From: Enterobacter sp. Ag1
Lineage (GTDB): Bacteria > Pseudomonadota > Gammaproteobacteria > Enterobacterales > Enterobacteriaceae
DNA length: 64,000 nucleotides
NCBI GenBank assembly: GCA_000277545.1
Contig: AKXM01000010.1
Location: 1 to 64,000 of the forward strand
Direction: 5' to 3'
Part shown: positions 44,495 to 54,433 of the stretch, in pieces
Numbering within the stretch: position 1 is the first letter of the stretch
Layout of the letters: each line of letters opens with the position of its first letter
Position numbers and translations under genes: made by a program
The notes under the pieces: generated by a model
Told to the model about the DNA's origin: nothing
Seen by the model: only the letters and a program-made list of their open reading frames with translations
Databases searched by the model: none

Positions 44495-47044
44495 TTACGG
44501 CTGGTACTGCTGCAGCAGCGGCGCTGAGTTGTCGTCCTGATTAACCGGCGCGGCTGTTGTGAGTGACTGGGTGCGGAACGGAATGACCTGCACCCGCCCA
44601 TCCGTTTTCACAATCTGATAGAACTGCGGCAGGTTGAAGTTGATGAAGCTTGAGCCGTAGGTGAAACGATCGTGGGACGAGGAGTAGAAGCGGCTCACGT
44701 CGCGCACCAGCTCTTCTTTGCTGCCTTCGCAATGATGATAAACTTCCGCCCGGTTGCTTTCATCCAGGATATAGATGTTGAAGCCCTGGTCTTCACTGGC
44801 TTCTTCAAAGAAGAACTGAATAATCCCTTCACTGGCAAAGCCATCCACCACCGCCGGCAACTGTACCTGGTTAGTGCCAACCTGCACCGACAGGCCATGC
44901 AGCTTGTTGTGCGAGATGGCACCATAAAACTCAACGGCGTTTTCCAGTTTTTGTACCGAGACATTCAAACGCTCGAAGAACAGGCCCCATGTCTGCCCGG
45001 AGACGCGCAGCGCTTTAAAGCGGCCCGGCTCCTGGCGCGTGCTGGAAAGGCGGAACTCGATGCATTCAGACACCAACTGCTGTACGCGAGTGCGGATCAG
45101 GCCACGCAGGTGCTGACTGTAGCAGAAGACTTCCACGCTATCCGGCGGTGCGGCGTCCTGGTGCATTTTCCCAAGAATGGTTTTCAATGCCTCGATCATC
45201 GCCTGCTCGCCGTTAAAGTGCAGGGTACGCACTTCGTTCCACGAGTTGCGATACAGCAGGTCAACGCTGCCAATCAGGCACTGCTGCTGCTCGCCGAAGC
45301 TGAACACATCCAGCTTACGGAAATCGAAATGCACAACCTGATTGCGGAAGGCGGCCGTCGGGTCATATTCAAGGTTGACGATAATCGCCAGATGGCGAAT
45401 CTCGCACGGGCTATACAACGCTTTTGGCGTCGGTGCCGGGAGCCGCAGCGGGAAGTGATGGGAAACATCCGCCACCATCTCCTGCAGCTTCGGTAAATCA
45501 CAAATACCGTTGCCCTTAATAAACAGGCGGGTACGCGAGGTCAGCAGGCCGTTAAAGTAGGCCCACGCCACCAGCTTATTAAGATAACGGTTATATTCCA
45601 GCGGTTGATGGCTGACGATAGAGTCCATGTTCGGTGCGCGGTTGTAGAGATACCAGCCAGAGCGGTTCGCACGGCCAAGCGGCACATGGATAAAGGTCAG
45701 GTTCGGTTCAGACAGATCCGGGGAAATCTGCGGGTTTACCAGCGTGACTTTGCCCGGCAGCGCTTCAAACGCAGCGTACAGCTTACGCGTTAACACGCCG
45801 ATGTCCTGCGGACTGGCGGACACACTCAGATTGTTGCGGCGCGCAAAGCGGATCAGATTGCGGTAGCTTTGCATCATCGCGTCAAGCAGTTCGTTGTGCG
45901 CCTCGCGGACCTGGTCGATTTTCCAGTTTGCACGGTTGTCCAGCATCGCCAGACGCGCTTCGTCCCAGCCCCAGCTCTTCACCAGTTGACTAAGGACTTC
46001 GCGGCGCCAGCCAACACAGGCACGCTCACGTGAAAGTTTTTCGCAAACTTTCAGATAGAAACAGCGGCGAACCAGGTCCAGACGCGCATGATCTTCGATT
46101 TGCGTCAGGTACTCGGTGACGCGTTCCAGCATCATGCAGTACGGATCGAGGCCAAAGGAGACAATTTCGCCGTCGTGCAGGCGCTGTTTAATGTCTTTTG
46201 CCAGCAGGCGCGTGTTCGGATATTCCCAGGAATACGCCTCCAGCAGCAGCGTTTTCAGCACGGCTTTATACGGCGAGTCGATGCTTTTATAGAGCTGCCA
46301 CAGGCTGGCGCCAAAGTACTCTTCAGCAGACAGTGAACTTAATCCACCGAGATCTAGCCACTCGTTCGGCGTCAGGACACCCTGCGCATAGAGGCTCATC
46401 ACGTAATCGTCGTAATGCTCTTCTTCATCGCCCGGCACCATGTTCCACAGAATGCGCTTCCCGGCCAGACGTACCGCAGTACGGTAAAATTCGTCCAGCA
46501 GCAGGATATGCTGGGTAGAACCGCAGTCTTCGCCGCCCAGGCTGCCGCTTTCGTTGTGGCGGAAGCGGTTTTCATCAATCAGGAAGAAACTGACCTCAAC
46601 GCCAAGGGAGGCCGCCCAGCTTTCCAGCAGGCTACATTTGCGCTGCAGCAGTTGGCGCTCGTCGTTATCGAGCCAGGCCTGGTGGCAAACCCAGATATCA
46701 AGGTCAGAAGAGCAGCTCTGCCCCACGGAGGAGGTGCTGCCCATAGAATAGAGGCCGGTGATCGGCAGTTCGCCCGCTGGCGTCTCCTGAGGCGGCATAC
46801 CGCGCTGCAGTTCGAGTTCGTCCAGGTAGTGGCGTTGGGTTTCATCAGGCGTGTAGAGGCAAATGCCGCGGGGAACGTTACCGTCAAGGTAACCCGGCAT
46901 CAGCGGGTGATGATAATGTAATAACGTTGGCAGTAGACTGTAGACCTGTTGGAAGGCAGGCCCCATAGCAGCAAGCGCACGATCTACGCGCAGTTGGTTG
47001 ATGGCATCCAGTCTCTGTTTAAGTGTCTCAATATAGAGGTACAA
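44495..47044 (-). CDS. cyaA: Class I adenylate cyclase, UUG start
   Basis: The 849-residue enzyme makes cAMP and is activated by phosphorylated EIIA-Glc. The catalytic N-terminal domain carries [19 protein letters not shown] (102-120), with metal-binding D114 and D116. The C-terminal half is regulatory. The first codon is TTG at 47044; the frame aligned with E. coli CyaA begins here ([19 protein letters not shown]), and E. coli cyaA also starts at UUG. The Shine-Dalgarno is weak, consistent with low expression. Confidence 0.97.
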   Translation of the reverse strand: MYLYIETLKQRLDAINQLRVDRALAAMGPAFQQVYSLLPTLLHYHHPLMPGYLDGNVPRGICLYTPDETQRHYLDELELQRGMPPQETPAGELPITGLYSMGSTSSVGQSCSSDLDIWVCHQAWLDNDERQLLQRKCSLLESWAASLGVEVSFFLIDENRFRHNESGSLGGEDCGSTQHILLLDEFYRTAVRLAGKRILWNMVPGDEEEHYDDYVMSLYAQGVLTPNEWLDLGGLSSLSAEEYFGASLWQLYKSIDSPYKAVLKTLLLEAYSWEYPNTRLLAKDIKQRLHDGEIVSFGLDPYCMMLERVTEYLTQIEDHARLDLVRRCFYLKVCEKLSRERACVGWRREVLSQLVKSWGWDEARLAMLDNRANWKIDQVREAHNELLDAMMQSYRNLIRFARRNNLSVSASPQDIGVLTRKLYAAFEALPGKVTLVNPQISPDLSEPNLTFIHVPLGRANRSGWYLYNRAPNMDSIVSHQPLEYNRYLNKLVAWAYFNGLLTSRTRLFIKGNGICDLPKLQEMVADVSHHFPLRLPAPTPKALYSPCEIRHLAIIVNLEYDPTAAFRNQVVHFDFRKLDVFSFGEQQQCLIGSVDLLYRNSWNEVRTLHFNGEQAMIEALKTILGKMHQDAAPPDSVEVFCYSQHLRGLIRTRVQQLVSECIEFRLSSTRQEPGRFKALRVSGQTWGLFFERLNVSVQKLENAVEFYGAISHNKLHGLSVQVGTNQVQLPAVVDGFASEGIIQFFFEEASEDQGFNIYILDESNRAEVYHHCEGSKEELVRDVSRFYSSSHDRFTYGSSFINFNLPQFYQIVKTDGRVQVIPFRTQSLTTAAPVNQDDNSAPLLQQYQP

Positions 47045-47137
47045 GACGTATCGCCTGATGGTTTCAGTATTACGAAAAAACCCGTTTCCTGGTTGTTGTC
47101 CCCATTATTATAAACGATCGGGACAGCAATTGCTGGA

Positions 47138-47159
47138 AACGTGATCAATTTAACACCTT
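47138..47159. promoter_or_regulatory. CRP site at the cyaA promoter
   Basis: On the reverse strand AGGTGTTAAATTGATCACGT matches the CRP site in the E. coli cyaA promoter, through which cAMP-CRP represses cyaA. It lies in the 287-bp cyaA-hemC divergent region, which also must hold the hemC promoter. Confidence 0.75.
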
Positions 47160-47331
47160 GCCTGTTGACCGTAAAGAAAGATGCGCTACCAAAGTGGTAG
47201 ATGCCCTGGCCACAGGCTGTTTCTTCCATAATACGAATCACGTCCCTCTGTTGCCGGAAAAACCGCCGAACCTGACAGCCTTCCGCTAAGAGTGGTAGGA
47301 TGGTCAGTGGACGATAATTACGGTAACAAGC

Positions 47332-48273
47332 ATGTTAGACAATATACTCAGAATTGCCACTCGCCAAAGTCCCCTTGCACTTTGGCAAGCACATTATGTT
47401 AAGCAACGTCTTGAAGCTTTTCACCCGCAGCTCACCGTTGAACTGGTGCCAATGGTCACCCGTGGCGACGTCCTGCTGGATACACCGCTTGCCAAAGTCG
47501 GCGGCAAAGGGCTGTTCGTTAAAGAGCTTGAGCTGGCAATGCTGGACGGACGCGCGGACATCGCCGTCCATTCCCTGAAAGATGTGCCGGTGGCATTCCC
47601 TGAAGGTCTGGGGCTGGTCACCATCTGCGAGCGCGACGATCCCCGCGACGCTTTTGTTTCCAATCATTATCAAACGCTGGATGAGTTGCCTGCCGGCAGC
47701 ATTGTGGGCACCTCAAGCCTGCGCCGTCAGTGTCAGATAGCCGAGCAGCGTCCAGATCTGGTGATTCGTTCCCTGCGCGGCAATCTTGGCACCCGCCTTG
47801 GTAAACTGGATAAAGGCGAATACGATGCCATTATTCTTGCCGTTGCCGGGCTAAACCGCCTTGAGATGCAGGATCGCATTCGCTACGCCTTACCGCCGGA
47901 AGTGTCTTTACCCGCGGTCGGCCAGGGCGCCGTCGGCATCGAATGTCGCCTGGACGATGAACGCACCAAAGCACTGCTCGCGCCGTTGAATCACCATGAA
48001 ACCGCCGTTCGCGTGAGCGCCGAACGTGCGATGAATATGCGTCTTGAAGGTGGCTGTCAGGTGCCAATCGGCAGCTATGCAGAGCTGAAAGATAACGAGC
48101 TTTGGCTGCGCGCATTAGTTGGCGCGCCGGACGGTTCCATTATGGTTCGTGGTGAACGTCGAGGTAAGCCAGAAGATGCCGTGGCCATGGGTGTTTCACT
48201 GGCTGAAGAGCTGTTGAATAACGGCGCGAGGGAAATCCTCGCCGACGTTTATGATGGAGACGCTCCCGCATGA
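47332..48273 (+). CDS. hemC: Porphobilinogen deaminase (hydroxymethylbilane synthase)
   Basis: The 313-residue enzyme polymerises four porphobilinogens. The cofactor-bearing Cys242 is in [13 protein letters not shown], and the arginine-rich catalytic segments RRQCQ and [11 protein letters not shown] are present. It is first in hemCDXY and its stop overlaps the hemD ATG (ATGA at 48270-48273). Confidence 0.97.
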   Translation: MLDNILRIATRQSPLALWQAHYVKQRLEAFHPQLTVELVPMVTRGDVLLDTPLAKVGGKGLFVKELELAMLDGRADIAVHSLKDVPVAFPEGLGLVTICERDDPRDAFVSNHYQTLDELPAGSIVGTSSLRRQCQIAEQRPDLVIRSLRGNLGTRLGKLDKGEYDAIILAVAGLNRLEMQDRIRYALPPEVSLPAVGQGAVGIECRLDDERTKALLAPLNHHETAVRVSAERAMNMRLEGGCQVPIGSYAELKDNELWLRALVGAPDGSIMVRGERRGKPEDAVAMGVSLAEELLNNGAREILADVYDGDAPA

Positions 48274-49016
48274 CGATCCTCGTCACCCGCCCCTCCCCAG
48301 CCGGGGAAGAGTTAGTGAGCCGACTGCGCACACTCGGGCAGGTGGCTTACAGCTTCCCGCTTATCGAGTTCTCGCCCGGCCGGCAACTATCGCAGCTTCC
48401 GGCCCAGCTTGCGGCGCTCGCGCCAGGCGATCTGGTCTTTGTCCTCTCACAGCACGTCATTGACTATGCCGCCCCACTTTTGCGCCGTAACGGCATCCCG
48501 TGGCCGGGCAATCTCAGTTGGTTCGCCATCGGCAGAACGACAGCGCTGGCTTTCCATACCGTCAGCCATATTCCTATTCGTTACCCACAAGATCGGGAAA
48601 CCAGCGAAATCTTGCTACAATTACCGGAATTACAAAATGTTGCTGGTAAGCGCGCATTGATTTTACGTGGTAATGGCGGGCGTGAACTGTTGGGCGAAAC
48701 GCTGGAAGCGCGAGGTGCAGAAGTTAGCTTCTGCGAATGCTATCAGCGAAGCGCTATTATTTACGATGGAACAGAAGAAGCCCACCGTTGGCACGCCCGG
48801 GGGATCTCAACGCTGGTCGTGACCAGCGGCGAAATGCTACAGCAGCTTTATACGCTTACGCCTGACTGGTATCGCGAGAACTGGTTACTTCGCTGTGAGT
48901 TACTTGTTGTCAGCGAGCGTTTGGCAAGGCTTGCCAGGACATTGGGTTGGCAGAATATTCGGGTCGCCGCGAATGCGGACAATGACGCGCTGCTTCGCGC
49001 GTTACAACACACCTAA
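48270..49016 (+). CDS. hemD: Uroporphyrinogen-III synthase
   Basis: The 248-residue two-domain enzyme closes and inverts ring D of hydroxymethylbilane. The family is poorly conserved; identification rests on the start [15 protein letters not shown], the segment [10 protein letters not shown] near 190 and its place directly after hemC with a 4-bp overlap. Confidence 0.95.
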   Translation: MTILVTRPSPAGEELVSRLRTLGQVAYSFPLIEFSPGRQLSQLPAQLAALAPGDLVFVLSQHVIDYAAPLLRRNGIPWPGNLSWFAIGRTTALAFHTVSHIPIRYPQDRETSEILLQLPELQNVAGKRALILRGNGGRELLGETLEARGAEVSFCECYQRSAIIYDGTEEAHRWHARGISTLVVTSGEMLQQLYTLTPDWYRENWLLRCELLVVSERLARLARTLGWQNIRVAANADNDALLRALQHT

Positions 49017-49034
49017 CAATAACAGGACGCCACA

Positions 49035-50219
49035 ATGACGGAACAAAATACTTCCTCCGCCATAGTTGAGGAAACCACACCCGCGGCGGAGACGCCATCA
49101 CACGCCGAGCCCGTGACGAAGAAAAATCGTTCCGGCATTGCCGGTATTACGCTGGGGGCCATCGCGATTGCCATTGCCCTGGCATTAGGTGGCGGACTTT
49201 ATAGCTATGGTAAGCATCAGGCATCCACTCAGACGGCCACCAGCGATGCGCTGGCAAATCAGCTGATTGCCCTGCAAAAACAGCAAGAAGAACAAAAAAG
49301 TGAATTTGAAGCGGCGCTAAAACAGCAGACGACCGCACTTAGCGACGCCAACAAACAGCAGGCAGCGCTGGCACGTCATCTGGACGAAGTGCAGCAAAAA
49401 GTCGCGACTATTTCCGGTAGCGATTCCAAAACCTGGCTGCTGGCACAGGCCGATTTCCTTGTGAAACTGGCCGGCCGCAAGCTGTGGAGCGATCAGGATG
49501 TCACCACGGCCGCTGCGCTATTGAAGAGCGCTGACGCCAGCCTGGCAGATATGAACGATCCAAGTTTGATCACCGCTCGCCGCGCACTGACCGACGATAT
49601 CTCTACGCTGTCTACGGTAACACAGGTCGACTACGACGGAATTATCCTCAAGCTCAATCAGCTCTCTAACGGCCTGGATAATTTGCGTCTGGCCGACAAC
49701 GACAGCGATGATTCCCCGATGGATTCTGACAGCAGCGAGCTGTCAGGTACGATTACCGAATGGCGCCAAAATCTGGTGAAAAGCTGGCACAGCTTTATGG
49801 ATAGCTTTATTACTATCCGCCGCCGCGATGAAACCGCGGTTCCGCTCCTGGCGCCGAATCAGGATATCTACCTGCGCGAAAACATCCGCTCCCGCCTGCT
49901 AGTCGCCGCGCAGGCGGTGCCACGCCATCAGGAAGACACTTACAAGCAGGCGCTGGATAACGTTTCAACGTGGGTTCGCGCCTACTACGACACCAATGAT
50001 TCCGCCACCAAAGCGTTCCTTGACGAGCTTGATGGCCTGAGCCAGCAAAGTATTCATATGGATATTCCGCAAACGCTGCAAAGCCAGGCCCTGCTTGAAA
50101 AGCTGATGCAGACTCGGGTTCGCAATTTGCTTGCTCAGCCGGCAAGTCCTGCGGCCAATGATGCGCAGCCAGAAGCGGCCCCCGCTCAGCCGGCACCTGC
50201 CGTAAGTCAGGGGGAATAA
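49035..50219 (+). CDS. hemX: HemX, membrane protein of the haem operon
   Basis: The 394-residue protein has a cytoplasmic Thr/Glu/Ala-rich N terminus, one membrane helix (about 37-58, [18 protein letters not shown]) and a long helical, coiled-coil-prone periplasmic region ([17 protein letters not shown]). The tail is Pro/Ala-rich. It is annotated in databases as an uroporphyrin-III methyltransferase-like protein, but no SAM motif is visible and its role is not settled. It starts 18 bp after hemD. Confidence 0.92.
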   Translation: MTEQNTSSAIVEETTPAAETPSHAEPVTKKNRSGIAGITLGAIAIAIALALGGGLYSYGKHQASTQTATSDALANQLIALQKQQEEQKSEFEAALKQQTTALSDANKQQAALARHLDEVQQKVATISGSDSKTWLLAQADFLVKLAGRKLWSDQDVTTAAALLKSADASLADMNDPSLITARRALTDDISTLSTVTQVDYDGIILKLNQLSNGLDNLRLADNDSDDSPMDSDSSELSGTITEWRQNLVKSWHSFMDSFITIRRRDETAVPLLAPNQDIYLRENIRSRLLVAAQAVPRHQEDTYKQALDNVSTWVRAYYDTNDSATKAFLDELDGLSQQSIHMDIPQTLQSQALLEKLMQTRVRNLLAQPASPAANDAQPEAAPAQPAPAVSQGE

Positions 50220-50221
50220 AT

Positions 50222-51418
50222 ATGATTAAAGTCTTATTGCTCTTCCTGCTGCTGATTGCGGGCATCGTGCTGGGCCCAATGCTGGCAGGCCATCAGGGCT
50301 ATGTTTTAATCCAGACCGATAACTACAACATTGAAACCAGCGTGACCGGATTAGTCATTATTCTGATTCTGACCATGCTGGTGTTGTTCGCCATCGAATG
50401 GGTATTGCGCCGCATTTTCCGTACCGGTGCCCGTACCCGTGGGTGGTTCCTGGGCCGCAAACGCAGCCGCGCCCGCAAACAGACCAAAGCCGCATTGTTG
50501 AAACTGGCCGAAGGCGATTATCAGCAGGTTGAGAAGCTGATGAGTAAGAATGCCGATCACGCCGAACAGCCGGTGGTTAACTACTTGCTGGCTGCCGAAG
50601 CCGCCCAGCAACGCGGGGATGAAATTCGTGCAAACCAGCATTTAGAGCGCGCCGCCGAACTGGCGGATAGCGATCAGCTCCCGGTCGAAATCACTCGCGT
50701 TCGCCTGCAGCTTGCCCGCAATGAAAACCACGCCGCACGCCACGGCATTGATAAGCTTCTGGAAATTGCGCCGCGCCATCCTGAAGTACTTCGCCTGGCC
50801 GAGCAAGCTTACCTGCGAACCGGCGCATGGAGTTCCCTGCTGGATATTCTGCCGGCCATGGAAAAAGTGCAGATTGGGGATGAAGCCCACCGCGATGCGC
50901 TGCAACAGCAGGCGTGGATCGGCCTTATGGATCAGGCGATGGCCGGACAGGGTAACGAAGGCCTCAAAGCCTGGTGGCGTAATCAAAGCCGTAAAACGCG
51001 CCACCAGACCACGCTGCAGGTCGCCATGGCAGAGCATCTTATTGAGTGCGATGATCACGACGCCGCCCAGGAGATCATCCTTGACGGGCTGAAGCGTCAG
51101 TATGACGATCGTCTGGTACTGCTGATGCCGCGTCTGAAGTCAGGTAACCCAGAGCAGTTAGAGAAAGCATTGCGCCAGCAGATCAAAACGCAAGGCGATC
51201 GCCCTTTACTGCAGAGTACGCTTGGCCAGTTGCTGATGAAACACGGTGAATGGCAGCAGGCATGTGATGCATTCCGTGAGGCCATTAAACAGCGCCCGGA
51301 TGCCTACGATTACGCCTGGCTGGCAGACTCTCTCGACAAATTACATAAGCCTGAAGAAGCCGCCCTCATGCGTCGTGACGGTCTGTTGCTCACGCTGCAA
51401 ACTCCCTCTAACAGCTGA
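50222..51418 (+). CDS. hemY: HemY, TPR protein of the haem operon
   Basis: The 398-residue protein has two N-terminal membrane helices (about 4-20 and 40-62), a basic stretch (RKRSRARKQTKA) and C-terminal tetratricopeptide-like repeats. It is thought to act late in haem biosynthesis in association with the membrane, although the mechanism is unproven. It starts 2 bp after hemX and ends the operon. Confidence 0.94.
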   Translation: MIKVLLLFLLLIAGIVLGPMLAGHQGYVLIQTDNYNIETSVTGLVIILILTMLVLFAIEWVLRRIFRTGARTRGWFLGRKRSRARKQTKAALLKLAEGDYQQVEKLMSKNADHAEQPVVNYLLAAEAAQQRGDEIRANQHLERAAELADSDQLPVEITRVRLQLARNENHAARHGIDKLLEIAPRHPEVLRLAEQAYLRTGAWSSLLDILPAMEKVQIGDEAHRDALQQQAWIGLMDQAMAGQGNEGLKAWWRNQSRKTRHQTTLQVAMAEHLIECDDHDAAQEIILDGLKRQYDDRLVLLMPRLKSGNPEQLEKALRQQIKTQGDRPLLQSTLGQLLMKHGEWQQACDAFREAIKQRPDAYDYAWLADSLDKLHKPEEAALMRRDGLLLTLQTPSNS

Positions 51419-51423
51419 TCATC

Positions 51424-51450
51424 GGGGCGGAGCTCTACCGCCCTTTTCTT
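51424..51450 (+). terminator. Rho-independent terminator after hemCDXY
   Basis: The stem GGGCGG/CCGCCC is followed by TTTTCTTTTT, 5 bp after the hemY stop. Confidence 0.8.
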
Positions 51451-51460
51451 TTTCCCACGC

Positions 51461-51666
51461 AAAAAAAAACACCTGCCACAGGGCAGGTGTTAAAACAGGT
51501 CTGTTTGACAACTAAGTGGTGCTTCACTCAACGTTATGTCCAGGGTGTTCGATGAGACCCCATGGGGGCGACATCTGTCGGTGGACGATAAGCACCGTAA
51601 TCGGCTCTGCGTCATTCCTTGGTTTATGAAGCCGAAGCAAACATAAGAAGTGGAATGAGCATCTAC
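51461..51666 (-). ncRNA. glmZ: GlmZ small regulatory RNA
   Basis: On the reverse strand the RNA starts GTAGATGCTCATTCC and ends in a strong terminator hairpin (51470-51492, stem AACACCTGCC/GGCAGGTGTT) with a run of T. Landmarks shared with E. coli GlmZ include GGAATGACGCAGAGCCG, GGTGCTTATCGTCCAC, GACAGATGTCG, AACGTTGAGTGAAGCACC and CAGACCTGTTTTAAC. Length, about 206 nt, equals E. coli GlmZ (207), as does the position beside hemY in antiparallel orientation. GlmZ base-pairs with Hfq to activate glmS and is processed by RapZ/RNase E. Confidence 0.93.
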
Positions 51667-51677
51667 GCAGGTATTAT

Positions 51678-51693
51678 TGCACAATACATGCCA
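51678..51693 (-). promoter_or_regulatory. Sigma54-type promoter of glmZ overlapping a sigma70 -10
   Basis: On the reverse strand TGGCATGTATTGTGCA carries the -24 GG and -12 GC elements with correct spacing, and the predicted start falls within 1 nt of the GlmZ 5' end. A sigma70-like -10 (AATAAT, 51673-51678) overlaps and predicts the same start; its -35 is weak. Confidence 0.75.
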
Positions 51694-51805
51694 GGTTTGC
51701 ATGCAGAAACGGACTCAACTACCAAAATTAGTATTTTCATAGTATTAGCACCACAAAGCTTTCTCCCCCGGGCTTTCCCGCCGGCCTGCACCGGCAGAAA
51801 TAAAT

Positions 51806-51823
51806 TGTCTCCTCCAGGAGACA
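51806..51823. promoter_or_regulatory. GlrR activator site 1
   Basis: A perfect TGTC-N10-GACA palindrome with inner TCCTCCAGGA lies about 140-155 bp upstream of the glmZ start. This is the GlrR (QseF) consensus known from glmY. Confidence 0.75.
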
Positions 51824-51868
51824 AACTGTGGCTTGAATAAAAAAACCAAATAAAAACATGAGATTAAA

Positions 51869-51886
51869 TGTCTCCATTTGAAGACA
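51869..51886. promoter_or_regulatory. GlrR activator site 2
   Basis: A perfect TGTC-N10-GACA palindrome with inner TCCATTTGAA lies about 205-220 bp upstream of the glmZ start. Confidence 0.75.
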
Positions 51887-51900
51887 TAAAATCACCCAAT

Positions 51901-51918
51901 TGTCGCACCCAGGCGACA
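51901..51918. promoter_or_regulatory. GlrR activator site 3
   Basis: A perfect TGTC-N10-GACA palindrome with inner GCACCCAGGC lies about 235-250 bp upstream of the glmZ start. Confidence 0.75.
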
Positions 51919-51986
51919 ATTGCAGCGGCAGAATGACAAGGGTGGATTTGCGACCGCGGGAATTTGCGAGGGGAGACATCCCCTGC

Positions 51987-52123
51987 GGGCCGTGCTGAAG
52001 CAACGTTGCCTCGCTACGCTCGGCTCAAACCTCCTTCGAAGGTTCTCATCCTCTGTAAGCTTAAAATGCAAAAAGGCCAGCTCGAAAGCTGGCCTTTTCT
52101 AAAGTGGTCGGCGAGAGAGGATT
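51987..52123 (-). repeat. Tandem repeat copy 1: terminator plus 19-nt tRNA-Pro 3' remnant
   Basis: This 137-bp segment differs at about four positions from copy 2 (52134-52271). It contains a complete copy of the tRNA operon terminator (52070-52098) and ends with the last 19 nt of the tRNA-Pro gene, including CCA (52105-52123), joined to unrelated sequence. It looks like the trace of a lost tRNA-Pro copy or of an att-site duplication. Confidence 0.85.
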
Positions 52124-52133
52124 ATTCCCCTAA

Positions 52134-52271
52134 GGGCCGTTGCTGAAGCAACGTTGTCTCGCTACGCTCGGCTCAAACCTCCTTCGAAGGTTCTCATCCT
52201 CTGTAAGCTTCAGATGCAAAAAGGCCAGCTCGAAAGCTGGCCTTTTCTAAAGTGGTCGGCGAGAGAGGATT
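52134..52271 (-). repeat. Tandem repeat copy 2, overlapping the tRNA-Pro 3' end
   Basis: This 138-bp segment is about 97% identical to copy 1 and is separated from it by 10 bp. It holds the working terminator of the tRNA operon and runs into the intact tRNA-Pro gene. Confidence 0.85.
52218..52246 (-). terminator. Terminator of the argX-hisR-leuT-proM operon
   Basis: On the reverse strand the stem GGCCAGCT/AGCTGGCC with a TTCG tetraloop is followed by TTTTT, 11 nt after the tRNA-Pro CCA. A second copy of the same terminator lies at 52070-52098. Confidence 0.88.
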
Positions 52272-52329
52272 CGAACCTCCGACCCACTGGTCCCAAACCA
52301 GTTGCGCTACCAAGCTGCGCTACTCGCCG
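52253..52329 (-). tRNA. proM: tRNA-Pro (TGG)
   Basis: The 77-nt gene has an encoded CCA, an acceptor stem CGGCGAG/CTCGCCG and an anticodon loop TTTGGGA with anticodon TGG. It is the last tRNA of the operon. Confidence 0.97.
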
Positions 52330-52362
52330 AAATACTGCTTATACTGCTGATTAATTTAGGTG

Positions 52363-52449
52363 TGGTGCGAAGAGAGGGACTTGAACCCTCACGTCCGTAA
52401 GAACACTAACACCTGAAGCTAGCGCGTCTACCAATTCCGCCACCTTCGC
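52363..52449 (-). tRNA. leuT: tRNA-Leu (CAG)
   Basis: The 87-nt class II tRNA has a long variable arm, encoded CCA and an anticodon loop TTCAGGT with anticodon CAG. Confidence 0.97.
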
Positions 52450-52464
52450 ATACATCTAAATTAA

Positions 52465-52540
52465 TGGGGTGGCTAATGGGACTCGAACCCACGACAACTG
52501 GAATCACAATCCAGGGCTCTACCAACTGAGCTATAGCCAC
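52465..52540 (-). tRNA. hisR: tRNA-His (GTG)
   Basis: The 76-nt gene starts GTGGCTATAGC, has an anticodon loop TTGTGAT (anticodon GTG) and encodes CCA. Confidence 0.97.
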
Positions 52541-52600
52541 CACTGTAAAACTTTCACGCGGTACATGATACCACCGCAGCTCTAGCGCCATTATAATAAA

Positions 52601-52677
<77 letters not shown>

Positions 52678-52698
52678 GTAGCGCCGTTGCGGGGTCGG

Positions 52699-52727
52699 AT
52701 AATACGGGCTTCGTGCTCAGCTGTCTA
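52699..52727 (-). promoter_or_regulatory. Promoter of the tRNA operon
   Basis: On the reverse strand TAGACA (52722-52727) and TATTAT (52699-52704) are 17 bp apart, followed by a G/C-rich discriminator typical of stringently controlled stable-RNA promoters. Confidence 0.75.
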
Positions 52728-52791
52728 GTGCTTATTTCAATAAAATACTCGCAAAACTGCGCGTTTGGTTATGCTTTGTGCATCCTGATGC

Positions 52792-54177
52792 TTATCCGTT
52801 CAGTTTTTCACTAACGGCATGCTTATTCAGGCCAAACACCTTATAAACCAACGTCACCGCAGCCAGGAAAACAACGCCGACCGTCAGCGACATTCGCGTA
52901 TCTTCATTCAAGCCCATCCCCACAAGCACACACGCCAGGAACGCCATGGTCAGGTAGTTAGCCCACGGGAATAAAATAGATCGGAACGGGTGGCTGGCAA
53001 TGGCTTCCCGGTGCGCCTTACGGAAGCGAATCTGGCTAATCAGGATCACAAACCACGGCACCATGCCCGGTAATACGCTGGCGCTGTAGACATAAACGAA
53101 AACGCGCTGCGGATTTGGAATGATGTAATTCAGACAAGAACCGAGCAGCAGAATACCGATAGAAACAGCTACCCCAACGACAGGCACGCCGCTACGGGAA
53201 ACTTTCGCCATTTTGGCCGGGAGCTGGCGGTTTTTCGCCAGGGCATACAGCATACGCCCACAGCTGTACATACCGCTGTTACAGCCAGACAATGCCGCCG
53301 TCAAAACAACAAAGTTAATAATCCCTGCCGCCGCGGTGATGCCTATTTTCGCGAAGGTCAGTACAAACGGGCTACCTGTAGTGCCGATTTGGTTCCATGG
53401 GAAAATAGTGACGATAACGAAAATCGCGCCCACATAGAAAATCAGAATACGCCACAGCACTTTCCCTACGGCACTGCGTAAGGTGACCTGCGGGTTCTTA
53501 GCTTCGCCGGCGGTAATACCAATTAACTCCACGCCCTGATAGGAAGCCACAACAATACACAACGCGGTCAGGAATCCTTTCCAGCCGCCAGCAAAGAAGC
53601 CGCCGTGCTCTGTAAGGTTGCTAAAGCCAGTCGCCTGACCATGATTTCCAAAACCGAAAAAGATAACGCCCAGGCCAACGACAATCATCACGATGATGGT
53701 TGTCACTTTAATCATTGCAAACCAGAACTCGATTTCCCCGTAAAGGCGCACTGCCGCAAGGTTTGCCAGCGCCACAAGCCCTACGGCAAAAATGGCGGGC
53801 AGCCACTGAGGAAGATCCGGGAACCAGTATTGGACGTAGACACCAATCGCTGTAATTTCGGAGATGCCAACCGCCATCCACATAAACCAGTAAGACCAGG
53901 CCGTCAGATAGCCGAAAAAGGGGCTCATATAGCGGTGCGCATAGACGGCAAACGACCCGGCTACGGGTTCAAGGAACAACATTTCTCCCATTGAACGCAT
54001 AATAAAGAACACGAACAGGCCCGCAATAATGTACGCCAGCAGTACCGACGGTCCGGCCCATTTGAGGGTACTGGCAGCGCCCATAAACAGGCCAACACCA
54101 ATGGTCCCTCCCAGGGCGATAAGTTCGATGTGTCGAGCTTCCAGCCCGCGCTGCAGCTCTGCTTTTTTCTCTGCCAT
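52792..54177 (-). CDS. yifK: Amino acid permease YifK (ThrP)
   Basis: The 461-residue APC-superfamily transporter has about 12 membrane helices and the AAT-family motifs [25 protein letters not shown] at the N terminus and [18 protein letters not shown] near 210. It matches E. coli YifK, reported to import threonine and serine. It lies upstream of the tRNA operon on the same strand. The 256-bp region up to wecG holds its promoter and the wec terminator; no other gene is seen there. Confidence 0.94.
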   Translation of the reverse strand: MAEKKAELQRGLEARHIELIALGGTIGVGLFMGAASTLKWAGPSVLLAYIIAGLFVFFIMRSMGEMLFLEPVAGSFAVYAHRYMSPFFGYLTAWSYWFMWMAVGISEITAIGVYVQYWFPDLPQWLPAIFAVGLVALANLAAVRLYGEIEFWFAMIKVTTIIVMIVVGLGVIFFGFGNHGQATGFSNLTEHGGFFAGGWKGFLTALCIVVASYQGVELIGITAGEAKNPQVTLRSAVGKVLWRILIFYVGAIFVIVTIFPWNQIGTTGSPFVLTFAKIGITAAAGIINFVVLTAALSGCNSGMYSCGRMLYALAKNRQLPAKMAKVSRSGVPVVGVAVSIGILLLGSCLNYIIPNPQRVFVYVYSASVLPGMVPWFVILISQIRFRKAHREAIASHPFRSILFPWANYLTMAFLACVLVGMGLNEDTRMSLTVGVVFLAAVTLVYKVFGLNKHAVSEKLNG

Positions 54178-54400
54178 AAATCCTCTGTATTGTGTTTGCT
54201 TTACTCCGGTTTTTACCGGTTATTGTGTTTGGTTGTTGCCAGACTCAATAACAGGCCATGCAGCGTCGGCAAGAGATTTGCTGGCGCAACATCACTACGG
54301 CACTGCATCGAGTGGGCGCAATGGTTCCGTATTTTTTACAAAATTACAAATAACTGCGTAACAAACTGGAATAAGTCTGGTTGAAAATCGTGCAGAGAAA

Positions 54401-54426
54401 GCAAAACGCGCCCGGATGAGCGCGTT
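54401..54426 (-). terminator. Terminator after wecG (end of the ECA operon)
   Basis: On the reverse strand the stem AACGCGC/GCGCGTT with an 8-nt loop is followed by a T-rich stretch, 8 bp past the wecG stop. Confidence 0.75.
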
Positions 54427-54433
54427 GAAAGGT

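Noticed and set aside
48270-50219. Possible fusion of hemD and hemX
   Set aside because: hemD has its own stop at 49016, and hemX starts 18 bp later with its own start codon and signal-anchor; they are separate genes.
51490-52354. Open frames of 60-88 codons between hemY and the tRNA genes
   Set aside because: They fall on glmZ, its control sites or the duplicated terminator/tRNA segment; two of them share sequence only because of the direct repeat.
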